A stretch of 46,784 nt of DNA from Candidatus Kerfeldbacteria bacterium CG08_land_8_20_14_0_20_40_16 (GCA_002774635.1 PEXU01000056.1:1-46784), one strand, 5' to 3'; positions 37,878 through 46,650 are shown, numbered from the stretch's first letter. The notes: generated by a model from the letters alone, not told the origin. Program-made: numbers and translations.

Positions 37878-39023
37878 TTATCTACTAGCCTTTAAGAAGT
37901 TTTTTATCGTTTCTAGCACTTTTTTTTCGGCCAAAAAAATATCTTCGCCTGCTATTACGATTTTGGTAAAGTCTTTGCTGCCTACCGGTTTAAATTCTTT
38001 CAGCATTTCGATAGCGTCAATATTGGGTGGTGTATTGATTACTGCTCGAATTATATTTTTTTCTATCTGATAAACAATCATGATAATATCCGCTTCGGGG
38101 GCATTAACAATCAGTTCGTCAATAACGCTAAAGATATCCTCCTCATCTAAAGTTCCGACTTTTTCAAAGTCTTCTTTATTAAGCAAGGACCAGACAATTC
38201 GATTTTCTTTGTCCAGTTTCAGTCTGGCCAACGCCCGGCCCCATAATTTTAACGTTTCTACTGATTTGGTTTGATAAAGATGCTGAACTATCTCTTCTCG
38301 TCTTGCCCCCGAAGAAATTAAGTGGCTAGCAATTGCCAATGATTTTGGGGTAACGGACGTGGTTTGAAAACTTTTGGTTTTAGAAATTATACCAGTTAAA
38401 AGACTGGTAGCGATATACTCATCCAAAATATCCTCCTTCCAATCTTTAATCAGTTCAAAAACAATTTCAGAAGAGGAGGTAGCGGTTAAATCCAATAGAT
38501 TAATCTGACCGAAATGTTCATTACCAGGATTATGATCGATATTAACAATGGGGGTGTGGTAGAAAAATTCAGTATTATCGTCATAGAGCCTACCTAGACT
38601 TGTCAGATCGGGAGAATCAATAACAAAAATTAAATCATACTCATAATTAGTAGAAGAGAAACTTACATCTCTTTCTCTAAAAACTCCGTTTTTGGGAGTA
38701 ATAAAAATATCAAGCTTTTCATCTTTAATATCATAGCTTAATTCCTCCACCTTGGTTTGAGTAACATCCAATGAGATAATAAACTTTCTCAAAGAAGTAA
38801 GATCTTTTAAGATTTCACCGCTTTTTGGTAGAAATTGATGCTGAGGCGGCAAAGAAAACTCATTACACACCACCTTGATTTTTTTTTCTAACTTTTCCAG
38901 GACGGAAAACAAAGCCAAACCAGCGGCAATCGCGTCAATTGTCGGGTCTTTAGGAAGACAAATGAGAATGCTATTGCTTCTTTTTACATTTTCATAAATC
39001 TGTTGTTTAGAAGAATAGACCAT
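37878..39023 (-). CDS. DHH-family phosphoesterase homologue with degenerate active site
   Basis: The 381-residue protein aligns by eye with the NrnA-like protein at 43734 (shared SLLTGII, LKLWGRALARL, TATSSSEI). The metal-ligand motifs are altered: DPTIDAIAAG for NPDGDAIGS, IDHNPGN for IDHHPTN, GIISKTKSF for GIITDTGSF, and GSKDFTK for GGGHKKAAG. It therefore probably cannot hydrolyse phosphodiesters and may bind nucleotide or RNA, or regulate. It has its own promoter (39076-39104). Confidence 0.85.
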   Translation of the reverse strand: MVYSSKQQIYENVKRSNSILICLPKDPTIDAIAAGLALFSVLEKLEKKIKVVCNEFSLPPQHQFLPKSGEILKDLTSLRKFIISLDVTQTKVEELSYDIKDEKLDIFITPKNGVFRERDVSFSSTNYEYDLIFVIDSPDLTSLGRLYDDNTEFFYHTPIVNIDHNPGNEHFGQINLLDLTATSSSEIVFELIKDWKEDILDEYIATSLLTGIISKTKSFQTTSVTPKSLAIASHLISSGARREEIVQHLYQTKSVETLKLWGRALARLKLDKENRIVWSLLNKEDFEKVGTLDEEDIFSVIDELIVNAPEADIIMIVYQIEKNIIRAVINTPPNIDAIEMLKEFKPVGSKDFTKIVIAGEDIFLAEKKVLETIKNFLKASR

Positions 39024-39075
39024 AAATCGCAGAAATTAAGCTATTTTAGAACTATTTATTAATTACAAGTAAATA

Positions 39076-39104
39076 AATATATATAATTCCTTAACGGCTG
39101 TCAA
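39076..39104 (-). promoter_or_regulatory. Promoter of the 37878 DHH-like gene
   Basis: Minus strand: TTGACA (39099-39104), 17-nt spacer, TATATT (39076-39081). Confidence 0.85.
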
Positions 39105-39179
39105 GGGTTTGGTTAAATGGGCCTAAACTGGGCATTAGAATAAGGAATGCTTATTTGCTATATTAGTAATACAAATGCC

Positions 39180-39617
39180 ATGGAATATATCACCAAAAAT
39201 ACCTGGGAAACAGAAAAACTAGGGGAAAACCTAGCCGTAAAGTTAAGGGGAGGCGAGATTATCGCTTTAATCGGCAATCTGGGGAGTGGGAAAACTGTTT
39301 TTACCAAAGGAATCGCCAAAGCGCTGGGGATTAATAAAAGAATAACCAGCCCTACTTTTGTTTTCTGGAGATCGTATAAAGTATCCCATCGGTCAAGAAT
39401 AAAATATCTCTGTCACATTGATCTCTACCGACTGCCAAAACCACGCGGGATACTTGCTTTAGGAATCGATGAATACTGGCAAAGAGCAGATACTATTTGT
39501 GTAATTGAATGGGCGGAAAAAATTAAAAACTATCTCTCAAAGAAAAATCTCTTTCTAGTAAAATTCGATTTGATCAATTCGAATGTTCGAAAAATAATAA
39601 TCAATAAAAGGTATTAA
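39180..39617 (+). CDS. tsaE: tRNA threonylcarbamoyladenosine synthesis ATPase TsaE
   Basis: TsaE is the P-loop ATPase that resets the TsaD complex. The 145-residue protein has GNLGSGKTVFTKGIAKALGI as Walker A, SPTFVFWRSYK, the HIDLYR motif and VIEWAEK, in family order. The start at 39180 (MEYITKNTW) is chosen over 39147, which adds an unconserved MLICYISNTNA. The partner tsaD is at 28282; no tsaB or tsaC is in the window. Confidence 0.92.
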   Translation: MEYITKNTWETEKLGENLAVKLRGGEIIALIGNLGSGKTVFTKGIAKALGINKRITSPTFVFWRSYKVSHRSRIKYLCHIDLYRLPKPRGILALGIDEYWQRADTICVIEWAEKIKNYLSKKNLFLVKFDLINSNVRKIIINKRY

Positions 39618-39938
39618 ACCCTGGGGCAAGCGTTCGACCGAGGCCTCACGCCGTCCCACAAAAGCGGGATTGAATGGAAGCGAGACAAGTCTTAAAGGTA
39701 TTATACCTTGTATTTCTCCGCCACATTATTTATAAGATTTAAAGGAAGGCGGATCCGCCTCGGGCGGAGACTGCGTCCTGCTTTCGCCGAAGCGAAGCTC
39801 CGGCTTCGCGCAGGCAGGTCGGTCGATATGAAAACTGTTGTTTTTATTCGCTCCTCACTTGTCGAAATAAAGTAACTAAGCAAAAGGCAACTGAAATTCA
39901 GAGCTGATCGGAATAACAATTTACCAATTACCAATCCT
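39618..39938. other. Gene-free region with GC-rich palindromes
   Basis: No convincing gene is seen. TCCGCCTCGGGCGGA (39754-39768) and a GAAGCGAAGCTCCGGCTTCG-type hairpin (about 39792-39812) interrupt otherwise AT-rich sequence. A 15-codon frame at 39828 (MKTVVFIRSS...) is too short to support. It resembles the broken-tRNA regions but no tRNA piece is clear. Confidence 0.45.
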
Positions 39939-39968
39939 TTGACATTAAGCCCTGATTTATACTAAAAT
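39939..39968 (+). promoter_or_regulatory. Bactofilin gene promoter
   Basis: TTGACA (39939-39944), 18-nt spacer, TAAAAT (39963-39968). Confidence 0.7.
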
Positions 39969-39999
39969 GAAACTGTTATTCTAATTAATAATTTATTTT

Positions 40000-40434
40000 A
40001 TGAATATGTTTAAAAAAGAAGAAGGAGAAATTAAAGAAGGAGAAACAGAAACTATTATTGGTCCTTCGGTAAAAGTAGAAGGAGATTTTCATGGGGAAGG
40101 TAGTGTTGTGGTAGAAGGACAGGTCAGCGGCACCCTCCGGACTAATCAGAACCTAAGAATTGGGGCTAATGCCAAAATTAAAGCTGACATTCAAGCCGCT
40201 AATGTATTAATTGCTGGGGAAGTAAGAGGCAATCTCCAAATTAAAGAGAAAGCGGAATTAAAAAGCACCGCCAAAGTCACCGGAGATATTACAACCAAAG
40301 TCATTTCTATTGAAACAGGTGCTGTTTTAAACGGCAAATGTACCAGTGGCAATGGGATCGGGGAAGTAAAAGAAAGTCCAAAACCAAAAATTAGAAATAA
40401 TCGGAACAATAACTTAAAAAAGGAAGAGTTCTAG
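40000..40434 (+). CDS. Bactofilin (polymer-forming cytoskeletal protein)
   Basis: Bactofilins form beta-helical filaments at the membrane, often scaffolding wall enzymes. The 144-residue protein has an acidic N-terminus, a central repeating right-handed beta-helix (GPSVKVEGDFHGEGSVVVEGQVSG, KIKADIQAANVLIAGEVRGNLQ, AKVTGDITTKVISIETGAVLNG; about 24-118), and a basic disordered tail. An alternative ATG two codons in would make no difference. It could organise the amidase and SpoIID enzymes (inference). Confidence 0.93.
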   Translation: MNMFKKEEGEIKEGETETIIGPSVKVEGDFHGEGSVVVEGQVSGTLRTNQNLRIGANAKIKADIQAANVLIAGEVRGNLQIKEKAELKSTAKVTGDITTKVISIETGAVLNGKCTSGNGIGEVKESPKPKIRNNRNNNLKKEEF

Positions 40435-40464
40435 AAAGGACAATCCCTTATCGCCGGCAAACAT

Positions 40465-41235
40465 ATGTATTTTTATCTTTACGATTCTTTTTTAAATAAT
40501 AAGAAATATACGTCTATCCTCGCTAAGATAGAAAATCGTCTTATCGACCTAGGAATAAATGGCAAGATTGAAAAATTGAGTGTCTTAAAAAGCGCCCAAG
40601 AAGTTGTAGAAGACAACATCAAGAGTGGAGCGGATACGATTGTCGCCGTAGGAAACGAAGCAACTTTTGCCAAAATAGTCCCCCTGGTTGCGAAACAGAA
40701 CGGTATTACCTTGGGTTTTATCCCAGTTGTGGAAAACGCCATAGCTAAATTTTTAGGGATCCCTCTCGGAGAAAAAGCTTGTGATATTCTGTCTTCCCGT
40801 TTGATTGAAAGAATAGATCTAGGCAAAGCGAATGATTTTTATTTTTTTTCGGAGTTGAATATTCCAGAATCAAAAGATTTAACTCTCGAATGCAACGGCG
40901 GGCATTTCAGGATTAATTCTACAAATCACAGCAATATTATTCAGATTTGCAATTTAACTTATACTCCTTTAAAGAGGGAGGTCGGATCAAGAAAATTTTG
41001 TGATCCAAGAGATGGGTTGCTGGAAGCAATCTTCACTCCTACTACTAGCTTTTTGGGTAGAAGTCGTCTCGATCTCAATAAGCGAAGCGTATTCCCAATT
41101 AGAAAAATTAAAATAAAAAGTAGTAATTCCCTCTCCCTTATCGCTGATGGAGAAACCGTAATAAAAACCCCGGTGCTAGTACAGGTGGCGCCTAAAAAAC
41201 TTAAATTAATCGTGGGAAAGGAAAGAAAATTTTGA
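40465..41235 (+). CDS. Diacylglycerol kinase catalytic-domain-like protein
   Basis: The 256-residue protein has the DAGK/YegS layout: an N-terminal segment with ADTIVAVGNEATFAKIVPLV (variant of the GGDGT loop), LGFIPVVENAIAKFLGIPLGEKACDIL (the GT.ND.A..lgi region), and a C-terminal beta domain with LIADGETVIKTP. The glycine-rich nucleotide loop is altered (VGNEAT), so kinase activity is doubtful. It follows bactofilin by 30 bp and is probably co-transcribed. Confidence 0.75.
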   Translation: MYFYLYDSFLNNKKYTSILAKIENRLIDLGINGKIEKLSVLKSAQEVVEDNIKSGADTIVAVGNEATFAKIVPLVAKQNGITLGFIPVVENAIAKFLGIPLGEKACDILSSRLIERIDLGKANDFYFFSELNIPESKDLTLECNGGHFRINSTNHSNIIQICNLTYTPLKREVGSRKFCDPRDGLLEAIFTPTTSFLGRSRLDLNKRSVFPIRKIKIKSSNSLSLIADGETVIKTPVLVQVAPKKLKLIVGKERKF

Positions 41236-41280
41236 TTCATCGCTTAAGTTAGTAATGAAAAACCAAGACTAAAAACAAGA

Positions 41281-41307
41281 ATCTATCCTTAGGTGATAGA
41301 TTTTTTT
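41281..41307 (+). terminator. Intrinsic terminator before infB
   Basis: ATCTATC pairs with GATAGAT, followed by T residues. Confidence 0.85.
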
Positions 41308-41334
41308 GCTGCTTAACAATACTAATTTTAAAGG

Positions 41335-41363
41335 TTGACCAATAATCAATATTAGACTATGCT
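41335..41363 (+). promoter_or_regulatory. infB promoter
   Basis: TTGACC (41335-41340), 17-nt spacer, TATGCT (41358-41363). Confidence 0.7.
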
Positions 41364-41390
41364 GAATAAATAATCAAAAACATCCTTTCA

Positions 41391-43193
41391 ATGAACCAGC
41401 AAGAATCTCAAACTAAAGATAGTGATAAAAAAACTATTGCCATTCCGGAAACAATCGTAATTAAAGAACTGGCTGAGAAAATGAATTTGCCAGTTACTGA
41501 GGTTATTGCGGAACTAATGAAAAACGGGATTATGTCTTCTATGAATGAATCCATTGACTTTGAAACCGCCGGAATTATCGCCGAGGATCTTGGCTTTGCG
41601 ATTAAGAAAAGCGAGGAAGATAAAGTTCAGGAAGATAAAGTCAAGATTTTAGAGAAAGTCTTAGAAAAAGATCAGCAAAAATCCGAAACCAGGCCTCCGG
41701 TAGTGGTGGTAATGGGGCACGTTGATCACGGAAAAACCAAGCTTTTAGACGCTATTAGAGAAACAAATATAGTAGAAAAGGAAGCGGGGGGAATAACCCA
41801 ATCGATTGGAGCGTATCAAATAGAGAATAAGGGGGGGTTGATCACCCTGATTGACACGCCAGGACACGAAGCCTTTTCTGCCATGCGTTCTCGAGGGGCG
41901 CGGGTAGCTGATATCGCTATTTTAGTAGTGGCAGCAGACGACGGGGTACAACCCCAAACCAAAGAGGCTTACGAAATTATCAAGAAAGCCAGGCTTCCCT
42001 TTTTGGTTGCTATTAATAAAATAGACAAGCCCGAGGCGAACGTGGAAAAAGCGAAAAAGGAACTATCTGAAATTGGAATCGTACCGGAAGAATGGGGTGG
42101 AAAAACCATCTTCAGCGAAATATCAGCCAAACAAAAAACTGGTATCTCAGAATTAATTGATATGGTCTTGTTGATAGCGGAAATGGAAAAGAAAAATATA
42201 GTAGCGAATTACCAACGTGAGGCAATGGGAACAATTATTGAATCGCATATTGACAAAGGAGCCGGCCCTCAAGCGACCGCCTTGATTCAAACGGGCACCC
42301 TGCATTTATCTGACTATATCATTGTCGGAGACATCCACGGCAAGGTAAAAGCGATGAAAGACTGGAAAGGGGAACTAGTAACCAGCGCCGAGCCGTCCAA
42401 ACCAGTTCAAATCTGGGGTTTAAAAGATGCCCCCAAAGTAGGCGATATTTTGTATGTAACCAAAGATCGGACCGAAATTAAATCCTTAGTAAAGAAACAT
42501 CGTCTTCATTCTCTTCAAAAGAAAATGGATCAGCAAACTGCCCAGAAGAAAACGGACGATGAGCAAGAGAAAAAAAAGGAATTTAACATTGTCTTAAAGA
42601 CCGATACCTTCGGCTCGCAAGAAGCAATTTGTGAATCGTTAGATAAACTACAACATCCTGAAGTGAAAGTGGTGATTACCTCTAAGGGGTTAGGAAACAT
42701 TACGGAAAAAGATATTATTCAGTCCGACTCCAACGATTCCAGCTTAGTCGGATTCAATGTGGTATTGACCCCCCAAGCTCAGGAAATTCAGAAAGATCGC
42801 CAAGTAGAAATAAAAATATTTACGATTATTTATGAATTGATTGATTATATCAAGGAAGAACTGGAAAAAATATTATCCCCGGAAATCATCTTTGTTGATT
42901 TAGGGAAAATAGAAATTCTAGCTTTATTCAAAGAGGAAAAGGAATACCAGATCATTGGAGGAAAAGTATCCAAAGGAAAAGTAGAAAATGACGTTTTGGT
43001 AAGAATTATGAGGAAGGGGGAAGAAATAGGAAAAGGTAAAATAGTCCAACTTCAATCAGAAAAGAAAAATGTGAGGGAAGTACTGAAAGATTCAGAATGC
43101 GGTCTTAAAATAAAATCGGATATAGCTATTCAAGCAGGCGACGTTTTAGAATTATACAAAGAAGAACAAAAAAATCGTAAACTAGAATTTTAA
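41391..43193 (+). CDS. infB: Translation initiation factor IF-2
   Basis: IF-2 positions fMet-tRNA and joins the subunits using GTP. The 600-residue protein has an IF2_N domain (about 18-70, [24 protein letters not shown]), a GTPase domain with GHVDHGKT (109-116), the switch [20 protein letters not shown] and NKIDKPEAN, and C-terminal domains ending VGDVLELY-like. It lacks the long charged N-terminal extension of E. coli IF-2, as usual in small genomes. There is a 27-nt leader without Shine-Dalgarno. rbfA follows, the common infB-rbfA order. Confidence 0.98.
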   Translation: MNQQESQTKDSDKKTIAIPETIVIKELAEKMNLPVTEVIAELMKNGIMSSMNESIDFETAGIIAEDLGFAIKKSEEDKVQEDKVKILEKVLEKDQQKSETRPPVVVVMGHVDHGKTKLLDAIRETNIVEKEAGGITQSIGAYQIENKGGLITLIDTPGHEAFSAMRSRGARVADIAILVVAADDGVQPQTKEAYEIIKKARLPFLVAINKIDKPEANVEKAKKELSEIGIVPEEWGGKTIFSEISAKQKTGISELIDMVLLIAEMEKKNIVANYQREAMGTIIESHIDKGAGPQATALIQTGTLHLSDYIIVGDIHGKVKAMKDWKGELVTSAEPSKPVQIWGLKDAPKVGDILYVTKDRTEIKSLVKKHRLHSLQKKMDQQTAQKKTDDEQEKKKEFNIVLKTDTFGSQEAICESLDKLQHPEVKVVITSKGLGNITEKDIIQSDSNDSSLVGFNVVLTPQAQEIQKDRQVEIKIFTIIYELIDYIKEELEKILSPEIIFVDLGKIEILALFKEEKEYQIIGGKVSKGKVENDVLVRIMRKGEEIGKGKIVQLQSEKKNVREVLKDSECGLKIKSDIAIQAGDVLELYKEEQKNRKLEF

Positions 43194-43323
43194 CTTTTCC
43201 TTTCCAGCTGTGGTGAGACTGGATGGATAAAAAAAATAAGATTAAAATCCAGAGAAAGCCCGCTGGAATATCTAATTGACAGTTCACTCTAGAATTTAAC
43301 TCCTTTTACCTTGAAAAGGGGCA

Positions 43324-43662
43324 ATGCCTTCCAAACGCATTAAACAAATTAACGAACTGATCAAAGAAGAGGTTAGCTCTATTATCGCCAAAGAGATAGA
43401 ACTTCCTCCTAGTTGCTTAGTGACAATAACTAAGGTAGAAACAAGCGCTGATTTAAAGCATGCCAATATTTGGTTATCCATTCTCCCAACCGATTATCAA
43501 CAAAAGGGGCTCCAATTTATATCAGCTCAGGCGGGGAATATCCAAAGAATCTTCAACCCACGCTTAAAGACCCGGAATACCCCCAAAATCAGCTTTAGAG
43601 TTGACGATTCGGCGGAAAAAGCAGAGCATATTAATCAACTACTTGACACACTTAAGAAGTAG
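43324..43662 (+). CDS. rbfA: 30S ribosome-binding factor RbfA
   Basis: RbfA assists 16S rRNA 5' processing and 30S maturation. The 112-residue protein has the KH-like fold: RIKQINELIKEEVSSIIAKEIE, VTITKVETSADLKHANIWLSIL, and ISFRVDDSAEKAEHINQLLDTL. Length is typical. It lies 130 bp after infB. The promoter for the following gene starts inside its last codons. Confidence 0.94.
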   Translation: MPSKRIKQINELIKEEVSSIIAKEIELPPSCLVTITKVETSADLKHANIWLSILPTDYQQKGLQFISAQAGNIQRIFNPRLKTRNTPKISFRVDDSAEKAEHINQLLDTLKK

Positions 43663-43671
43663 CGATAAAAT
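43643..43671 (+). promoter_or_regulatory. Promoter of the NrnA-like gene, inside the rbfA 3' end
   Basis: TTGACA (43643-43648), 17-nt spacer, TAAAAT (43666-43671). Confidence 0.78.
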
Positions 43672-43733
43672 GGCCTGTTTTACCTATGAATACCAACCTA
43701 GGATAAAACGTATTTTAAAGCAAAAGTGTTTTT

Positions 43734-44705
43734 ATGTATCCCAATGCCTCCCTTTATGAAGATATTTTTCAAAGACTCTCTGAATCTCAGAGGACTCTTT
43801 TAGTTGCTCATCAAAACCCGGACGGTGACGCGATCGGCTCGGTATTAGCGCTCTCCCAATTTTTGGATAAAACCATTGGTGAAAACCATATCTTTTGCTT
43901 AACAATCCCCGCTCCTTCTTTCAGTTTTTTGCCAACGATAGAAAGAATCAAAACCAATCCTTTAATTCTAAAAAAAATCGAATTTGATACTATTGTGGTT
44001 TTGGATTCAGGGGACCTGGAATACAGCGGGATTAAGCCGCATCTCCAAGAGCTTAAGTATTCACCTCAAATTTTGAACATTGATCATCATCCTACTAACG
44101 ATTATTTTGGTCATATTAATCTAGTAGAAACCGATGCCGCTTCCACTACCGATATCCTGTTTCGGATTTTCAACCACAACCGTTTTAGAATCAGTAAAGA
44201 TATTGCTACCTGCCTGCTTACCGGAATTATTACCGACACCGGCAGTTTCTCTAATCTAGCCACTACCCCCCAGGCTATTTCTAACGCTTCCGAACTGCTA
44301 ATTAATGGCGCTCGGGCTAAGGATATAATAAATAATGCCCTGACCAAGCAGTCTATTGGAGTGTTAAAATTATGGGGCCGCGCTTTTTCCCGTTTAATAA
44401 AAAACAACCATACTAATATTGCGATTACCGTCGTTACTCAAAAGGATTTTAAGGAGTGTAAGGTGGAAAACGAAAGCGCCGAGGGAATTGCCAATTTTTT
44501 GAATAATTTGAACGGGGCTAAAGCGGTCCTGGTGCTCAAAGAACAATCAGATGGGACAATAAAAGGGAGCCTTAGAACAACCCGAGATAACATAGACGTA
44601 TCAAAATTAGCTCGAGTTTTAGGAGGAGGCGGTCATAAAAAAGCCGCCGGCTTCACTATTAAAGGGAAGATAGAAGAAACTAAGAGCGGCTGGAAAATCG
44701 TTTAG
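43734..44705 (+). CDS. nrnA: DHH/DHHA1 phosphoesterase (NrnA-like oligoribonuclease)
   Basis: NrnA-type enzymes degrade nanoRNA, pAp or cyclic dinucleotides. The 323-residue protein has all motifs: HQNPDGDAIGS near 28, VLDSGD near 85, NIDHHPTNDYF near 110, GIITDTGSFSN near 162, and the DHHA1 glycine motif GGGGHKKAAG near 300. It follows rbfA, as nrnA often does. The paralogue at 37878 has lost these residues, so this copy is the probable active one. The exact substrate is not fixed. Confidence 0.92.
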   Translation: MYPNASLYEDIFQRLSESQRTLLVAHQNPDGDAIGSVLALSQFLDKTIGENHIFCLTIPAPSFSFLPTIERIKTNPLILKKIEFDTIVVLDSGDLEYSGIKPHLQELKYSPQILNIDHHPTNDYFGHINLVETDAASTTDILFRIFNHNRFRISKDIATCLLTGIITDTGSFSNLATTPQAISNASELLINGARAKDIINNALTKQSIGVLKLWGRAFSRLIKNNHTNIAITVVTQKDFKECKVENESAEGIANFLNNLNGAKAVLVLKEQSDGTIKGSLRTTRDNIDVSKLARVLGGGGHKKAAGFTIKGKIEETKSGWKIV

Positions 44706-44709
44706 AAGA

Positions 44710-44737
44710 TTGACAAATTCCTAAATTGTCTTATACT
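44710..44737 (+). promoter_or_regulatory. clpP promoter
   Basis: TTGACA (44710-44715), 16-nt spacer, TATACT (44732-44737), starting 5 nt after the upstream stop. Confidence 0.82.
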
Positions 44738-44762
44738 GACAATTACCATTAATTCTAATAAG

Positions 44763-44801
44763 TTCCGACGTAAAGTCGGAATTCCGACCGAAGTGTCGGA
44801 A
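44763..44801. repeat. Tandem double-hairpin element in the clpP leader (family 2)
   Basis: TTCCGAC-gtaaa-GTCGGAA is followed directly by TTCCGAC-cgaagt-GTCGGAA. The architecture equals the TCCCGA elements at 94 and 6178 with a different stem. It would be in the 5' untranslated RNA of clpP. Confidence 0.75.
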
Positions 44802-44824
44802 CTAATAAAGCTAACAACCTAAAC

Positions 44825-45400
44825 ATGTACCTAATCCCAACTGTCATTGAAAAGTCCAACTATGGCGAGCGGGCTTATGATATTTATTCCCGGCTGCTGA
44901 AAGAAAGGATAATCTTTCTGGGTGATATGATTGACGATAATATCGCCAACACTGTAATTGCCCAGCTTCTTTTTTTGGATTCCGAAGACAAGAAAAGAGA
45001 CATTAAGCTCTACGTAAATACCCCGGGCGGATCAGTCACCGCCGGAATGGCCATTTACGATACCATACAATACGTTGCTCCCGATGTCTCGACTATTTGT
45101 GTCGGGCTAGCCGGATCAATGGGCGCCACTTTGTTAGCGGCCGGGAAAAAAGGCAAAAGATTCGCCCTTCCGAATTCCGAAATTTTGATCCATCAAGTAA
45201 TGGGCGGTGCAGAAGGTCAGGCCATTGACGTTAAGATTAGGGCAGAACACATCCTTAAAATAAAGGACCGGCTTAACAGTATTCTTGCCAAACATACCGG
45301 CCAACCTTTAAAAAAGATAGAAAAAGACACCGATCGAGACTACTTTATGTCCGCTGAAGAAGCGAAAAAATACGGCATAGTGGATAAAATTATTCAATAA
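44825..45400 (+). CDS. clpP: ATP-dependent Clp protease proteolytic subunit
   Basis: ClpP tetradecamers degrade proteins fed by Clp ATPases. The 191-residue protein has the catalytic triad Ser98 (GSMGATLL), His123 (LIHQVMGG) and Asp172 ([12 protein letters not shown]), the [15 protein letters not shown] region and LP.TEILIHQ-type loop. Length is standard. A double-hairpin repeat occupies its leader. The last 31 bp and stop are repeated at 46602-46634. Confidence 0.98.
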   Translation: MYLIPTVIEKSNYGERAYDIYSRLLKERIIFLGDMIDDNIANTVIAQLLFLDSEDKKRDIKLYVNTPGGSVTAGMAIYDTIQYVAPDVSTICVGLAGSMGATLLAAGKKGKRFALPNSEILIHQVMGGAEGQAIDVKIRAEHILKIKDRLNSILAKHTGQPLKKIEKDTDRDYFMSAEEAKKYGIVDKIIQ

Positions 45401-45402
45401 AC
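45370..45402 (+). repeat. clpP 3'-end repeat, left copy
   Basis: 33 bp covering the last codons and stop of clpP (start ATACGGCATAGTGGATAAAA). It matches 46602-46634 at 32 of 33 positions, at a distance of 1232 bp. Confidence 0.88.
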
Positions 45403-45420
45403 ACTCTTTATAGACCGACT

Positions 45421-45448
45421 AAAAGCTGAGGTAAAACCTCGGCTTTTT
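45421..45448 (+). terminator. Intrinsic terminator after clpP
   Basis: AAAAGCTGAGGT pairs with ACCTCGGCTTTT (one G-U pair), followed by T residues. Confidence 0.88.
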
Positions 45449-45539
45449 GACGTCAAAACCGATATGTGTTTAAATTATGTAACGTCCATTCTAGTATAGA
45501 ATTGATCTTTCACAACAAAAAGAAATAAAACGGAGGCAA

Positions 45540-46556
45540 ATGATGAGTTACAGACAACGAGAAAGAGAGAGACATAAATTAAAAATAAAGTACTTTGACT
45601 ACTTGCATTATACAGCAACAAGGGTTGATCCGTATGTCAAAGAATTTCTGCGAAGCCACTTTAAATTATACCCCTTGGCAGCAGAAATGTTTCTCTCTAA
45701 GTACCGGTTTGGCAATCCTCAACTAAGACCCGCCCTAGTAAGACTTGCTTACGAATTAGTAGGAGGTAACGATTGGGAAAAAATCATTCCCGTCTGCGCT
45801 GCAATTGAAGTCGAGGAAACGGCTTACTACTGCTTGGATGACTTCTTTGACCAAGAACCAACTAGCAAAAAAGACAGAGATCGGCTAATACTACAGGCTG
45901 TTGGTTTCTACTCAATTGCTCATGACATGACCCGTGCCATAAGACATTGTCTTTCGGATGAATATTTCTGGCGCATCCTTGAAGAAATGTCTAATCTCGA
46001 TGCCAATACCCTTCAAGCGGGAATCATTGACTCGGTAATGCATGGGACTGATGAACAGTTCTACATGGGCAAGGTCGAGGGATACAATTTTTGGGAACAG
46101 GCTTTGAAAATCGGCGGCCTTCTTAGAGAAAGTGCTAACCCAAATATTGAATTACTCGGTAAAATTGGCAAAAAAATCGGCATGGCTCACATTCTTTCCA
46201 ATGATTGCTGGGATTTTGGAAAAGATTTGGAAGATTTCCGTCAAGGAAAATCCACTCTACCCATCATTTTTGCCCTTAACAACGCATCGGGTCAAGACCG
46301 GGAAGCTCTAACAGCTCTACTAGGCCGTAAAGATTTGTCGGCACAAGAAATAGATGTTGTAAGAAGCATTATGGTCCGATGTGGGGCAATCGAACAAGGA
46401 AGAAAAAAAGCTCTTGAGCTGTGCGCTGACGCCATTGAGCTTCTGCATCAATTCCCCGACTCTGAAGCAAGACAGTTGATAGAATTCTCTACAACTTATA
46501 CGCAACGAAACAAGTATTATAAGTTGCTGAATCGATACAAACAACAGAGTCCCTAG
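45540..46556 (+). CDS. Polyprenyl (isoprenyl) diphosphate synthase-like protein
   Basis: The family condenses isopentenyl diphosphate with allylic diphosphates to make isoprenoid chains. The 338-residue all-helical protein has RPALVRLAYELVGG, the first aspartate-rich motif LDDFFDQ near 97, the second motif as NDCWDFGKD near 222 with Asn in place of the first Asp, and FRQGKSTLPIIFAL. CGGAGG lies 6 nt upstream; a second in-frame ATG follows at once. The gene lies between two copies of the clpP 3' end, pointing to acquisition by insertion. Confidence 0.85.
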   Translation: MMSYRQRERERHKLKIKYFDYLHYTATRVDPYVKEFLRSHFKLYPLAAEMFLSKYRFGNPQLRPALVRLAYELVGGNDWEKIIPVCAAIEVEETAYYCLDDFFDQEPTSKKDRDRLILQAVGFYSIAHDMTRAIRHCLSDEYFWRILEEMSNLDANTLQAGIIDSVMHGTDEQFYMGKVEGYNFWEQALKIGGLLRESANPNIELLGKIGKKIGMAHILSNDCWDFGKDLEDFRQGKSTLPIIFALNNASGQDREALTALLGRKDLSAQEIDVVRSIMVRCGAIEQGRKKALELCADAIELLHQFPDSEARQLIEFSTTYTQRNKYYKLLNRYKQQSP

Positions 46557-46557
46557 C

Positions 46558-46593
46558 ATCCCCTATGACAATCGTCACTAGGGGATATTTTTT
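46558..46593 (+). terminator. Intrinsic terminator of the prenyl synthase gene
   Basis: ATCCCCTA pairs with TAGGGGAT, followed by ATTTTTT. Confidence 0.9.
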
Positions 46594-46601
46594 ACAGCTA
46601 G

Positions 46602-46634
46602 ATACGGCATAGTGGATAAAATCATTCAATAAAC
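46602..46634 (+). repeat. clpP 3'-end repeat, right copy
   Basis: 33-bp copy of 45370-45402 with one mismatch (T to C). There is no other clpP sequence around it, and it marks the right border of the 1232-bp insert. Confidence 0.88.
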
Positions 46635-46650
46635 TGGAGATTTGAAACAA

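Noticed and set aside
39818-39934. Frames at 39701-39934 (minus) and 39828 (plus)
   Set aside because: They are very short or translate palindromes (DLPARSRSFASAKAGRS) and have no start signals.
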